Source: an uncultured Oscillospiraceae bacterium
Lineage (GTDB): Bacteria; Bacillota; Clostridia; Oscillospirales; Oscillospiraceae
Length of the DNA: 62,209 bases
Assembly: GCA_947626495.1 (NCBI GenBank)
Contig: CANQSJ010000011.1
Coordinates: 1 to 62,209 of the forward strand
Reading direction: 5' to 3'
Part shown: one piece after another, positions 53,739-61,761 of the stretch
Position numbering within the stretch: position 1 is the first letter of the stretch
Layout: each line of letters starts with the position of its first letter
Made by a program: the position numbers and the translations under genes
Notes under the pieces: generated by a model
The model's database searches: none
Told to the model about the DNA's origin: nothing
Seen by the model: only the letters and a program-made list of their open reading frames with translations

Positions 53739-53771
53739 ACCGCCTCCCCGGATGGGGAGGCGGTCGTTTTT
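53739..53771 (+). terminator. Terminator after the GNAT gene
   Basis: Perfect 11-bp arms ACCGCCTCCCC/GGGGAGGCGGT, loop GGAT, then CGTTTTT. It lies 15 nt after the GNAT stop and directly before the end of the convergent lipoprotein gene. Confidence 0.85.
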
Positions 53772-55420
53772 CATGCCGCGGGAGCGGCGGAGCCGAATTG
53801 GTTCATGCCGGGCTGGAGGGTGAAGGCGTCGGTCAGCTCGCCGGCCTGGCCCTCCGGCTGCCCGCCCCAGGGGCCGAAGCCGCCGTCGGGTATTGCAGGA
53901 GGTTCGCCATCGGGCATTTCAGGCCGCTCGCCGTCGGGTATCTCGGGCCGTTCGCCGTCGGGTATTTCGGTCCGCTCACCGTCGGGCATCTCGGGCTGCT
54001 CACCGTCGGGCATTTCGGGCCGCTCACCGTCCGGCATCTGGGGTCCGAAGCCGCCGGGCATCCTCCCGCCCATGCCTCCGCCGCCGGGGACGGCCTGGAC
54101 CGGGGTCCCGTCGGCATAGAGGGCGTATCCCTCCCCCTCCGTCAGATCGGGGCTGAACAGGAGAAGGCTGGTGTGATCGTTCTCCGCCGTGAAGGCCAGC
54201 AGCTCGGTCCCGTCGGGCCCGGTGAGGGTGTAGCGCGTCCCGCCGGACTGCCGCCGGGCGAAGGAAAACAGGGCGCAGCAGGAATCCGAGACGGTGACCG
54301 GGTCCAGCATGCTGCCGGTGGCGATCACCGTGCCGCCGTTGAGACAGATGGCCTCCTCCCCGTCGATGCCCCCGTCGGCGCTGACAGAGCAGGCCTGGGC
54401 GATGACAGATCCGCCGTTGATGACCAGCCAGCCGTTGGAGTCGATGCCGTCCCCCTCGCCGGTGCTCCCGTCCACCCGGATGGAGACGCTGCCGCCGTTG
54501 ACGGTCACCACGGAGACGTTGTCCTCGTTGCAGTTGATGCCGTCGTTGCCGGAGACGATGTTGACGCTGCCGCCGTTGATGGCCAGGTGCATCTCCGTGT
54601 CCAGACCCTCGTTCGCCGCGGTGATGTTCAGCACGCCGGTGCCCGCCTCGCCGCCGTCGACGGTCATGCTCATTTTGGAGTAGAAGGCCCCGTCGTATTT
54701 ATGCAGCTTCTTGCTGTCGGTGACGGCGGTGCCCGCCTCGTTCAGGGTATAGGACTTGTAGATCCGGGCCACGTAGGAGCCGGCGATGTTGTTTACTGTG
54801 CCGTCGGCGATCACCACCCGGGCCCCGGCGCCCGCCAGATCCGGCGCGTCGCCCTGGTCCCCCTCCCGGTCGCACTCGTATACGTTGTAAAAGATCACCG
54901 CCGGGGCCACGGTGCAGGTCACATCCAGCCCGTCCAGCACCAGCGTGACCACCGCGTCCGGGTCCTCTTTGGCGTCCTCTCCCAGGTCCACCGCGATCTG
55001 TCCGTGGCTCATGGACCCGGATAGAATATATGTCCCCGGCGCGGCGATGTGCACCACGGTGTGCGCCGCCGCCTCCTCGGCGGTGTGCTCGTCGGCTTCG
55101 GTGCCCTCGCCGTAGGTGAAGTCGTGGCCGGCCTCATAATAGACGATGTCATGGGCGGCATAGACCGCCCCGTTCGGATCGGCACCGGCGCTCTCGCCGT
55201 CCACCAGCACGCCGTCGTCGCCGACCTGGACGGTTACGGCGTCGTCCGCAGCGGCGTCGCCGCTCTCCGGCGCAGCAACCTCCGGCGCAGCAGTCTCCGG
55301 AGTAGCAACCTCCGGCGCGGCGGTCTCCGCCGTCTCCGCCGGGTCCTGCAGATCCCCCTGGGCGCAGCCCGTCAGCAGCAGCGCCGCCAGCAGGGCGCAA
55401 AAAAGCTTTTTCCCGCTCAT
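53771..55420 (-). CDS. Carbohydrate-binding-domain lipoprotein with octapeptide repeats
   Basis: The 549-residue product starts MSGKKLFCALLAALLLTGCA, a lipoprotein signal with lipobox LLTGC (acylated Cys at 19). A low-complexity A/E/T/P linker follows (about 25-70). The middle (about 85-430) has repeated beta-helix turns (NGGSVNIVSGNDGINC, TVNGGSVSIRVDGS) typical of DUF4353/Cthe_2159-like carbohydrate-binding proteins. The C-terminal part holds about seven near-repeats of GERPEMPD (positions about 53900-54045). Related proteins bind acidic polysaccharides on the cell surface. The stretched repeat may cross the wall. The gene is monocistronic; TATAGT at about 55450 is a weak promoter candidate. 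Confidence 0.85.
   Translation of the reverse strand: MSGKKLFCALLAALLLTGCAQGDLQDPAETAETAAPEVATPETAAPEVAAPESGDAAADDAVTVQVGDDGVLVDGESAGADPNGAVYAAHDIVYYEAGHDFTYGEGTEADEHTAEEAAAHTVVHIAAPGTYILSGSMSHGQIAVDLGEDAKEDPDAVVTLVLDGLDVTCTVAPAVIFYNVYECDREGDQGDAPDLAGAGARVVIADGTVNNIAGSYVARIYKSYTLNEAGTAVTDSKKLHKYDGAFYSKMSMTVDGGEAGTGVLNITAANEGLDTEMHLAINGGSVNIVSGNDGINCNEDNVSVVTVNGGSVSIRVDGSTGEGDGIDSNGWLVINGGSVIAQACSVSADGGIDGEEAICLNGGTVIATGSMLDPVTVSDSCCALFSFARRQSGGTRYTLTGPDGTELLAFTAENDHTSLLLFSPDLTEGEGYALYADGTPVQAVPGGGGMGGRMPGGFGPQMPDGERPEMPDGEQPEMPDGERTEIPDGERPEIPDGERPEMPDGEPPAIPDGGFGPWGGQPEGQAGELTDAFTLQPGMNQFGSAAPAA
53900..54045 (-). repeat. In-frame tandem repeat coding for (M/I)PDGERPE units
   Basis: About six to seven 24-bp units encode near-copies of GERPEMPD with M/I, P/T and R/Q variation. 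The unit length is a multiple of three and the frame is intact, so copy-number changes would keep the protein in frame. The third-position variation shows that the copies are not all recent. Confidence 0.85.
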
Positions 55421-55508
55421 CGGTCATCCTCCCGTTTTGGAATGCTCCCACTATACCCGGGAAAAATGAACAGTTCTCCGGTTTCCTGTGGCGAAAGTGT
55501 AAATTCTC

Positions 55509-55955
55509 TCACCGCATGGCCTCGAAAAACGACCGCAGCAGCGCCGCGCACTCCTCTCCCAGCACGCCGCCGTACACGGCGGGCCGGTGGCCGTAGCGCT
55601 CCTCGAACAGGTTGATCACGCTGCCGCAGGAGCCGGTCCGGGGCTCCTTCGCCCCGTATACCACCGTGGGGATGCGGGCGTTGATCACCGCCCCGGCGCA
55701 CATGGGGCAGGGCTCCAGCGTCACATACAGGGCGCACCCGTCCAGCCGCCAGGAGCCCACCGCGGCGCAGGCGGCCTCGATGGCCTCGATCTCCGCGTGG
55801 CGGACGGCGTTTTTCCGTGCCTCCCGCCGGTTCCGGCCCCGGCCGATCACCCGCCCGGACCCGTCCGCGATGACGCACCCCACCGGCACATCCCCGGTCC
55901 GGAGCGCCGCCCGGGCCTCCTCCAGCGCCAGGCGCATATAGTCCTCCCGCTCCAT
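55509..55955 (-). CDS. tadA: tRNA-specific adenosine deaminase TadA
   Basis: A 148-residue deaminase that makes inosine at position 34 of tRNA-Arg(ACG). Zinc motif 1 is RHAEIEAIEA (H and catalytic E) and motif 2 is LEPCPMCAGAV (two Cys). Start MEREDYMRLALEEARAALRT at 55955, chosen because GGGAGGTGA lies about 7 nt upstream; a longer in-frame start at 55985 exists. Its stop is at 55509, 88 nt before the lipoprotein start; cotranscription is uncertain. Confidence 0.95.
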   Translation of the reverse strand: MEREDYMRLALEEARAALRTGDVPVGCVIADGSGRVIGRGRNRREARKNAVRHAEIEAIEAACAAVGSWRLDGCALYVTLEPCPMCAGAVINARIPTVVYGAKEPRTGSCGSVINLFEERYGHRPAVYGGVLGEECAALLRSFFEAMR

Positions 55956-56098
55956 TTGCCTCACCTCCCGGCCATTATGCCACATCCGCGGCGGGAAAAT
56001 AGTTACAAAAATTCTCTATAAATTACAATTTGGTGTTGCAGATTCGGCCTGTGGCTGTTTTATTATATATAGAAGATGCCACAGCAAGGAGGTCAGAT

Positions 56099-56677
56099 AT
56101 GCCGCCTTCCGTCTTGACCCAGGACCAGACAGACGCCCAGGAGTTCATGGTGGGGCTGTACGAGCAGTACCGCCGGCTGATGTTCTCCACGGCGCGAAAA
56201 TATACCGCCGATTCCCAGGAGGCCGAGGAGATCGTCCAGGACGCGCTGGTGAAGCTGGTGGAGAACGTGGACACCATGCGCCGGGTGGAGCGTTGCGTTT
56301 TGCCCGCCATGATTGTTATCATAGTCAGAAACACAGCCATCAACCATCTCAAGCACATCAGCGTGGTGCGCCGGCACCGGGCGGAGCTGCCGGAGGAGCA
56401 GGATGAGCCCAGCGGCGCGCCGTCCATGGATGAGCTGATGGTCCGGGAGGAACAGCTGGACGCCCTGCGCCGGGTATGGCCCCGGCTGCCGGAGGGGGAC
56501 CAGCTGCTGCTCAGCGGCCGGTACATCCTGGGTCTGGACGACCGGGAGCTGGCCCGGCTGGCCGGCTGCAAGCCCGGCAGCGTGCGGATGAAACTGACCA
56601 GGGCCCGCAGGAACGCCCTGCGGGAGATGAAAAAGGAGCGGTGCATCGATGACGAATCGGAACAGACCGACAATTGA
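56099..56677 (+). CDS. RNA polymerase sigma factor, ECF-like sigma-70
   Basis: A 192-residue two-domain sigma factor. Region 2 is LYEQYRRLMFSTARKYTADS through EEIVQDALVKLVENV, and region 4 is LPEGDQLLLSGRYILGLDDR with the HTH ELARLAGCKPGSVRMKLTRA. It lacks regions 1 and 3, as ECF sigmas do. The ATG at 56099 was chosen because AAGGAGG lies 6 nt upstream; the ATG at 56030 precedes the likely promoter region. It overlaps the next gene by 29 nt, so the two are coupled. The operon probably senses an envelope cue. Confidence 0.9.
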   Translation: MPPSVLTQDQTDAQEFMVGLYEQYRRLMFSTARKYTADSQEAEEIVQDALVKLVENVDTMRRVERCVLPAMIVIIVRNTAINHLKHISVVRRHRAELPEEQDEPSGAPSMDELMVREEQLDALRRVWPRLPEGDQLLLSGRYILGLDDRELARLAGCKPGSVRMKLTRARRNALREMKKERCIDDESEQTDN

Positions 56678-57398
56678 CCCGGAGGACGCCCTGCTCCAAA
56701 GCCTGATGGGCCAGGTGGTGGGCCAGGAGGGGGCCGCCCTGGACGGGGCGCTGGACGCGCTGGGGGAGGACCCGGACGCCGCGCCGCCGGAGGGGGCGGA
56801 TACCCGCTGCCGGGAGACCATCCGCCGGGCGCTGGTCCGCCGGGACCGGCGCAGGGCCATGGGAAAGCTCCGCCGCCGCACGGTCCAGGGGCTGATCCTG
56901 GCGGCGGTGGCGGTGAGCCTTCTCACCGCCGTATACGCCAGCAGCGACGGCTTTGCCCGCAGCCGGCCCCACCTCACGGTGGCCCGGGACGGGATGAACG
57001 CCCGGTGGCAGTTTTCCGCCGGGGAGGCGGCCCTGCCCGCCGACCAGCGGGTGGACAAGGTGTTCGACCCGGACAACGCCCCGGAGGGCTACTCCCTGAT
57101 CCAGTTTCACTCCCTGCCCGGGATGCTGGTGGCCCTGTATGGGGGCGGCCAGGACAGCACCGTGGAGCTGGACCTGACGGTGATCCGGCCGGAGGAGAGC
57201 TATACCATGTACGTGGGCTCCCCGGAGGCGGGGGAACAGATCTATGTGAACGGGGCTTACGCCCTGCTGACCGAGGACGAGGAAAGGATGAGCCTGGCCT
57301 GGGCCGACGAGGCCCGGGGGCTGTGGGTCAACATCATCTCCCAGGGAATGGACCGGGAGGCGCTGCTGACCTACGCCGAGGAACTGTTTGACCAGTAA
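56649..57398 (+). CDS. Membrane protein with DUF4367-like domain, putative anti-sigma factor
   Basis: A 249-residue protein. The N-terminal cytoplasmic part (about 1-75) is acidic and helical. One transmembrane helix, VQGLILAAVAVSLLTAVYAS (about 78-97), leads to an extracellular domain (about 100-249) with EGYSLIQFHSLPGMLVALYG, YVNGAYALLTEDEERMSLAW and LLTYAEEL, which resembles DUF4367. The overlap with the sigma gene and the topology make it the likely anti-sigma factor; no zinc ZAS motif (HxxxCxxC) is present. The role is inferred from context. Confidence 0.78.
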   Translation: MTNRNRPTIDPEDALLQSLMGQVVGQEGAALDGALDALGEDPDAAPPEGADTRCRETIRRALVRRDRRRAMGKLRRRTVQGLILAAVAVSLLTAVYASSDGFARSRPHLTVARDGMNARWQFSAGEAALPADQRVDKVFDPDNAPEGYSLIQFHSLPGMLVALYGGGQDSTVELDLTVIRPEESYTMYVGSPEAGEQIYVNGAYALLTEDEERMSLAWADEARGLWVNIISQGMDREALLTYAEELFDQ

Positions 57399-57411
57399 AG
57401 GAGGAAAGACG

Positions 57412-60057
57412 ATGAAGAAAACATGGCTGAGCGCCCTGTTGGCGGCGCTGATGATCCTGAGCCTGCCCGTGACCGCCCTGGCGGAGGGCGAGCAGGCCCC
57501 TGCGCCCGATCCGGCCCAGACGGAGGCCGCGGGCGGGGAGGCGGCCCCGGCGGCGGAGGATCTGCCGGAGACCATGGCCCAGGACGCGCCCGCGCCGGCG
57601 GCGGAGGGCGTGACGGTGAACCTCACCGGCGCGGTGGACGCCATCGAAAACATCACCTATCTGTCCGCGGACGCCTCCCGCTGCTATACGGTGGACGGGA
57701 CCGGCATCCACTACAACACGCCGGAGGGGATCGTTTGGGAGACGGAGTCGGCCGGTCTGCCGGCCCAGTTTTCCGTTGAGCCGGGCACGGAACTGACGGT
57801 CTATATGAACACGGCCTACGACCTGGCGGCGGACAACGCCACGGTGGGCGAAAACACGTGTCACAGCTTCCCCACGGGGGCCGGAGAGCTCATCTCCTTC
57901 CGGCAGGTGGCCGTGCAGACGCCTGCCGACGGGACCGTGACCATCACGGTGGCGGCCTCGGGCGACGCCGCTCCCGCCCAGATCCCCTTCACCTTCTATA
58001 ATGAGGATTGGGACAACGGCGTCATTGTGGGCGGCGGCAGCGCCGACGAGGGCCAGTATGCCTGGGCCGTGGGCGACACGGTGATCTCCGGCGGCCTTTT
58101 CGAGGTGTGGACCGGTCCGGGGTACGAAATTCAAGTGATTGAAGGCGGCTCCATCCTGAAGACCCGCGCTCCTTCCGGGGCAGGCGCAGCATACGTTCCC
58201 GCCGGGAGCACCTGCTACGTGCTGGGCGTGGACATGGGCGCGGAGCGGTTCGCCATCGCGGCGGTGGCCCAGGGCGAGAGCTTCACCGCCCCCGCCGACG
58301 AGACCGGCGATGAGACCGCTGACGGGGCGGAGAGCGACCAGCCGGCGATCACCGCCACTGGCACCTTCAAGGACGTGGCGGACAGCGCCTGGTATAAGGA
58401 TGTGGTGGAGCAGGCCTACGCCGCCGGCATCGTCACCGGCACCGGCGAGGACACCTTCTCCCCCGAGGCCTGCGCCTCCCGGGCCCAGACGGTGACCATG
58501 ATCTGGCGGGAGGCCGGTTCCCCCCAGCCGGGGCAGGAATCCGCCTTCCAGGACCTGACGGCGGACTATTATAAGGACGCGGTGTCCTGGGCCAGCTTCG
58601 TGGGCGCGGTGAACGGCGCGTCCGACACCGCCTTCGATCCGGACAGCGTCATCACCCGGGAGCAGCTGGCAGCCATGCTGTACCGCATGGCGGGCCAGCC
58701 CACCCCCTGGTCCGGCGGCCTGGTGGGCAACTGGAGCGACGGCGGCGACGTGCAGCCCTACGCCCAGATGGCCATGCAGTGGGCGCTGGATTACGGCATC
58801 ATCACCGGCTATGGGGACGGCACCCTCCGTCCCGGCGCGGCGGCCTCTCGGGCGGAGGTGTGCGCCATGCTGCTGCGGTACGACGAGCTGGTGGGCTGCT
58901 ATCCCACCAGTATGCCCGCCGCCGGCGAGGAGCCCGAGCCGGAGGACTCGGTGGTGACCTACGAGGCCCCCGCCGCCTCCCACGCCGAGCGGAACTTGGA
59001 TAACCCCAAGCTGATCAAACCCAAGCGGGACAAGATCGACGACGGCCTCTATGACAACGGCGAGGACGGCGGCCGGTGGATACAGCAGTGGAGCGAGACC
59101 TTCTGGGATCTGGACCGCTCCGGCGAGGACATCATGTGGTGCACCCGGAACCTGACTCGAATTTACGCCGGCCCGGGCGTGGAGTATGATGTGGTCTGTA
59201 CCCTTTACTCCACCTATGAGGTGTCCCGCCTGGCTCCTGACGAGAACGGCTGGACCAAGGTGGTGTACCACGAATACCTGACCGGCAGCGGCTTCACCGG
59301 CTGGGATTACACCGGCTACGTGCGCACCGAATACTTGAGCAAGGTCGTGCCCTGCCACCCCCATGTGGCGGACTTCTCCTCCGGTCCCGCGCTGGAAAAG
59401 TGGTGTTACACTGGCATTCCCGAGGGTGACCTCTATGCCGACTATGGCGCCTCTGCTAACGGCACGTTCTACCACGAGGCCTATGACCCGGCCATCGACG
59501 GTGACACCTACACCTATACCCTCCGGGGCGGCGGCCATATCACCATCCACAACGTGGATCCCGCGGGCCTGATCTCCGTGGAGGCCAGCGGCGAAGTGGA
59601 GACACACAGCCTGTTGTTGTTCATTTCCCTTGAAAACGGCTACGGCATCAAGTGTTCCGAGGGCTACGGCGGCGGCTACGGACTGAGCCCCAGCGGCGAC
59701 GGCCTGAGCTGTGAGCTGTACTGGGAGATGGACGTCTCCAACGACGAGGACATCGAGATGACGATGATCCATGGCGACGGCGCGCCCCGGGTGCTGCAGG
59801 TCACCATCAAGGACCCGCTGGGCGGCTGCAGAGCCGGCGACGGGACCTCCCGGTTCATATTCCTGGACAGCAGCGGCAGCCTTGCCTCCTATCACATGGC
59901 GGAGAATTTCTTCAACCTGAAGCCGGGCTATAAGCTGAAGAGCCTGAGCCCCTACGCCAGCGTGGGCAAGGTGGACAACAACGAGTTCCATTACTTCACC
60001 GTGCAGAACCTGCCGGAGGGCACGGATGAGATCTTCTTTGAGGTGGTCCGGGGGTAA
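57412..60057 (+). CDS. S-layer homology (SLH) domain surface protein with SH3-like region
   Basis: The 881-residue protein starts MKKTWLSALLAALMILSLPV, a secretion signal with cleavage near TALA-E (residue 24). A beta-rich N-terminal part follows a Pro/Ala/Glu linker. Three SLH motifs lie at about 317-490 (TFKDVADSAWYKDVVEQAYA, FQDLTADYYKDAVSWASFVG, YAQMAMQWALDYGIITGYGD), which bind pyruvylated wall polymer. An SH3b-like region with NLTRIYAGPGVEYDVVCTLY is near 575-640, and a C-terminal domain of about 230 residues is unrecognised. AAAGGAGG precedes the ATG. It closes the sigma/anti-sigma operon, so it is probably a target. Confidence 0.88.
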   Translation: MKKTWLSALLAALMILSLPVTALAEGEQAPAPDPAQTEAAGGEAAPAAEDLPETMAQDAPAPAAEGVTVNLTGAVDAIENITYLSADASRCYTVDGTGIHYNTPEGIVWETESAGLPAQFSVEPGTELTVYMNTAYDLAADNATVGENTCHSFPTGAGELISFRQVAVQTPADGTVTITVAASGDAAPAQIPFTFYNEDWDNGVIVGGGSADEGQYAWAVGDTVISGGLFEVWTGPGYEIQVIEGGSILKTRAPSGAGAAYVPAGSTCYVLGVDMGAERFAIAAVAQGESFTAPADETGDETADGAESDQPAITATGTFKDVADSAWYKDVVEQAYAAGIVTGTGEDTFSPEACASRAQTVTMIWREAGSPQPGQESAFQDLTADYYKDAVSWASFVGAVNGASDTAFDPDSVITREQLAAMLYRMAGQPTPWSGGLVGNWSDGGDVQPYAQMAMQWALDYGIITGYGDGTLRPGAAASRAEVCAMLLRYDELVGCYPTSMPAAGEEPEPEDSVVTYEAPAASHAERNLDNPKLIKPKRDKIDDGLYDNGEDGGRWIQQWSETFWDLDRSGEDIMWCTRNLTRIYAGPGVEYDVVCTLYSTYEVSRLAPDENGWTKVVYHEYLTGSGFTGWDYTGYVRTEYLSKVVPCHPHVADFSSGPALEKWCYTGIPEGDLYADYGASANGTFYHEAYDPAIDGDTYTYTLRGGGHITIHNVDPAGLISVEASGEVETHSLLLFISLENGYGIKCSEGYGGGYGLSPSGDGLSCELYWEMDVSNDEDIEMTMIHGDGAPRVLQVTIKDPLGGCRAGDGTSRFIFLDSSGSLASYHMAENFFNLKPGYKLKSLSPYASVGKVDNNEFHYFTVQNLPEGTDEIFFEVVRG

Positions 60058-60060
60058 GCA

Positions 60061-60135
60061 GCCTCGCAGAGTTTGCGCCCGCAGGCGCAAATAAAATCGG
60101 ATATGATCTCCGGGGGCGTGTACCTCGGAGATCAT
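60061..60135 (+). repeat. 75-bp two-hairpin intergenic repeat, copy B
   Basis: This copy directly follows the SLH gene stop. Stems TTTGCGCC/GGCGCAAA and ATGATCTCCG/CGGAGATCAT. Six differences from copy A at 9768-9842; two of them are the compensatory pair in the second stem. It carries no promoter or gene. Confidence 0.85.
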
Positions 60136-60158
60136 TCTTCTCGGCCCGCAAACGTGAA

Positions 60159-60184
60159 CGCCCCGTCCTGTTCAGGACGGGGCG
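60159..60184 (+). terminator. Terminator candidate after the SLH gene
   Basis: Perfect 12-bp arms CGCCCCGTCCTG/CAGGACGGGGCG with a TT loop, followed by CTTTGC. The T run is short. Confidence 0.6.
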
Positions 60185-60212
60185 CTTTGCGCTGCAGCGG
60201 GCCGCAGCCTTC

Positions 60213-60241
60213 TCGTTTGAAAGGCTCTGCCTTTCAAACGA
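60213..60241. repeat. Perfect 13-bp inverted repeat beside pta
   Basis: Arms TCGTTTGAAAGGC (60213-60225) and GCCTTTCAAACGA (60229-60241) with a TCT loop lie 5 nt downstream of the pta stop. The minus-strand continuation GAGAAGGCTG has no T run, so it is not a standard terminator; it may protect the mRNA end or be part of a repeat. Confidence 0.7.
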
Positions 60242-60245
60242 AATA

Positions 60246-61229
60246 TCACACCATGTTCGCCTGAGCGGCGGTGATGATGGCCATGGAGTAGACCTCCTCG
60301 GCGTTGCAGCCGCGGCTCAGGTCGTTGATGGGGGCGTTCAGGCCGCACAGGATGGGGCCGTAGGCCTCGAAGCCGCCCAGCCGCTGGGCGATCTTGTAGC
60401 CGATGTTGCCGGCGTTGATGTCCGGGAAGATGAACACGTTGGCGTAGCCGGCCACCCGGTCGTCCGGGCACTTGGTGTGGGCCACCACGGGGCTCACGGC
60501 GGCGTCGAACTGCATCTCGCCGGTGATGGGCACGCTGGGCATGATGGCCTTCACCCGCTCGGCGGCGTTGCGCATCTTGTCCACGTCCTCACCCTTGCCG
60601 GAGCCAAAGGTGGAGTAGCTGAGGAAGGCCACCTTGGGGTCGATGCCGAACAGGCGGCCGCACTTCACCGTCTCGGTGGCGATCTCCACCAGGTCGTCCT
60701 CGGTGGGGTGGATGTTGATGGCGCAGTCGCCCATGGCCAGGACGGTCCTGTCGCCGGTGGGGCTGGGCTTGACCATGATGAAGCAGGAGGAGACGATCTT
60801 GTTGCCCGGCTTGGTCTTGATCAGCTGCAGGGCGGGACGGACCGTGTCGGCGGTGGAATAAGTCGCGCCGCCCAGCAGGGCGTCGGCGTGGCCCATGGCC
60901 ACCAGCATGGTGCCGAAGTAGTTGCGGTGCTGCAGGGCCTCCCGGCACTGCTCCTCGGTCATCTTGCCGTGGCGCAGCTCCACCATTTTCTGGACCATGG
61001 CCTCGGTGTCGGGGTAGGTGTGGGGGTCGATGATCGTGGCGCCGCGGATGTTGTAGCCGTATTTCTGGGCGGCGGAGAGGATCTCCAGCTCGTTGCCCAT
61101 GAGGATGGGGGTCAGGAAGGTGCCGGACAGGAGCCGTGCGGCGGCCTCCAGGATGCGGGGGTCGTTGCCCTCGGTGAAGACGATCTTGCGGGGACGGGCG
61201 CGCAGGGAGTCGATGAGCTGTTGGAACAT
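60246..61229 (-). CDS. pta: Phosphate acetyltransferase
   Basis: The 327-residue Pta converts acetyl-CoA and phosphate into acetyl phosphate, the first step of acetate fermentation with ATP gain. It starts MFQQLIDSLRARPRKIVFTE. Motifs: GNDPRILEAAARLLSG, DALLGGATYSTADTVRPALQ, SYSTFGSGKGEDVDKM and AGYANVFIFPDINAGNIGYK. ATG 61229 has GGAGGAG just upstream; the frame is open further upstream past the promoter. No ackA lies next to it in the window. Its promoter is at 61307-61335. Confidence 0.95.
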   Translation of the reverse strand: MFQQLIDSLRARPRKIVFTEGNDPRILEAAARLLSGTFLTPILMGNELEILSAAQKYGYNIRGATIIDPHTYPDTEAMVQKMVELRHGKMTEEQCREALQHRNYFGTMLVAMGHADALLGGATYSTADTVRPALQLIKTKPGNKIVSSCFIMVKPSPTGDRTVLAMGDCAINIHPTEDDLVEIATETVKCGRLFGIDPKVAFLSYSTFGSGKGEDVDKMRNAAERVKAIMPSVPITGEMQFDAAVSPVVAHTKCPDDRVAGYANVFIFPDINAGNIGYKIAQRLGGFEAYGPILCGLNAPINDLSRGCNAEEVYSMAIITAAQANMV

Positions 61230-61306
61230 GGCGGTTCTCCTCCATTCATGAATGGTCAAATACAAAGTAAGCCACACGGGAGGCTCGTCCCGCATCGCTT
61301 GTTTTC

Positions 61307-61335
61307 ATGATAGCACGGGCCAATGGAAAATGCAA
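61307..61335 (-). promoter_or_regulatory. Predicted sigma-A promoter of pta
   Basis: On the minus strand TTGCAT (61335-61330), 17 bp, TATCAT (61312-61307), giving a leader of about 70 nt. Confidence 0.72.
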
Positions 61336-61393
61336 GGCGGCGGGCGGAAAATTTCTCCGGCCGGGTTGGCAGGCGCCGGCGGCAAAGTTCCTG

Positions 61394-61423
61394 TTTACAA
61401 AGACCGGCCCGGCGTGATACAAT
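61394..61423 (+). promoter_or_regulatory. Predicted promoter of the XRE gene and lepA
   Basis: TTTACA (61394-61399), 18 bp, TACAAT (61418-61423) with TGA before the -10. Confidence 0.7.
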
Positions 61424-61461
61424 ACGGGTTGTTATCACATCCGCAAACGAGGAAACGATCC

Positions 61462-61761
61462 ATGAACGAACGGCAATTTTGTGTGAATCTGGCCCGGCTG
61501 CGCCGGGAAAAGGGCGTCAGCCAGAGGAAAGCGGCCTCGGACCTGCATATCTCCCAGGCCCTGCTGAGCCACTATGAGAACGGCGCCCGGGAGCCGGGAC
61601 TGGCCTTTGTGTGCCGGGCCTGTGATTACTACGGCGTGACGGCGGACTTCCTCCTGGGCCGCACCGGGGACGAGAGGACCGCCCGGCCGGGGACGGAGGC
61701 CATCCGACAGCTGGCGGAGCAGCTGCGTCAGATTGCAGAACAGGCGGAGAGCTATCTATGA
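61462..61761 (+). CDS. XRE family helix-turn-helix regulator
   Basis: The 99-residue protein is an HTH_XRE domain, [20 protein letters not shown], then [20 protein letters not shown] (helices 2-3), with a short tail ending in a coiled segment ([19 protein letters not shown]). The ATG at 61462 was chosen because CGAGGA precedes it; the frame's upstream part is before the promoter. It overlaps the lepA start by 4 nt (ATGA), an unusual partner for lepA; its targets are unknown. Confidence 0.9.
   Translation: MNERQFCVNLARLRREKGVSQRKAASDLHISQALLSHYENGAREPGLAFVCRACDYYGVTADFLLGRTGDERTARPGTEAIRQLAEQLRQIAEQAESYL

Noticed and set aside
53900-54045. Possible CRISPR array or short tandem DNA repeat
   Set aside because: Units are 24 bp, contiguous and in frame within a lipoprotein gene; there are no spacers and no cas genes.
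57334-60135. 933-codon minus-strand frame opposite the SLH gene
   Set aside because: Compositional shadow of the SLH gene; it even begins within the 75-bp repeat. The plus-strand product has a signal peptide and three SLH motifs.
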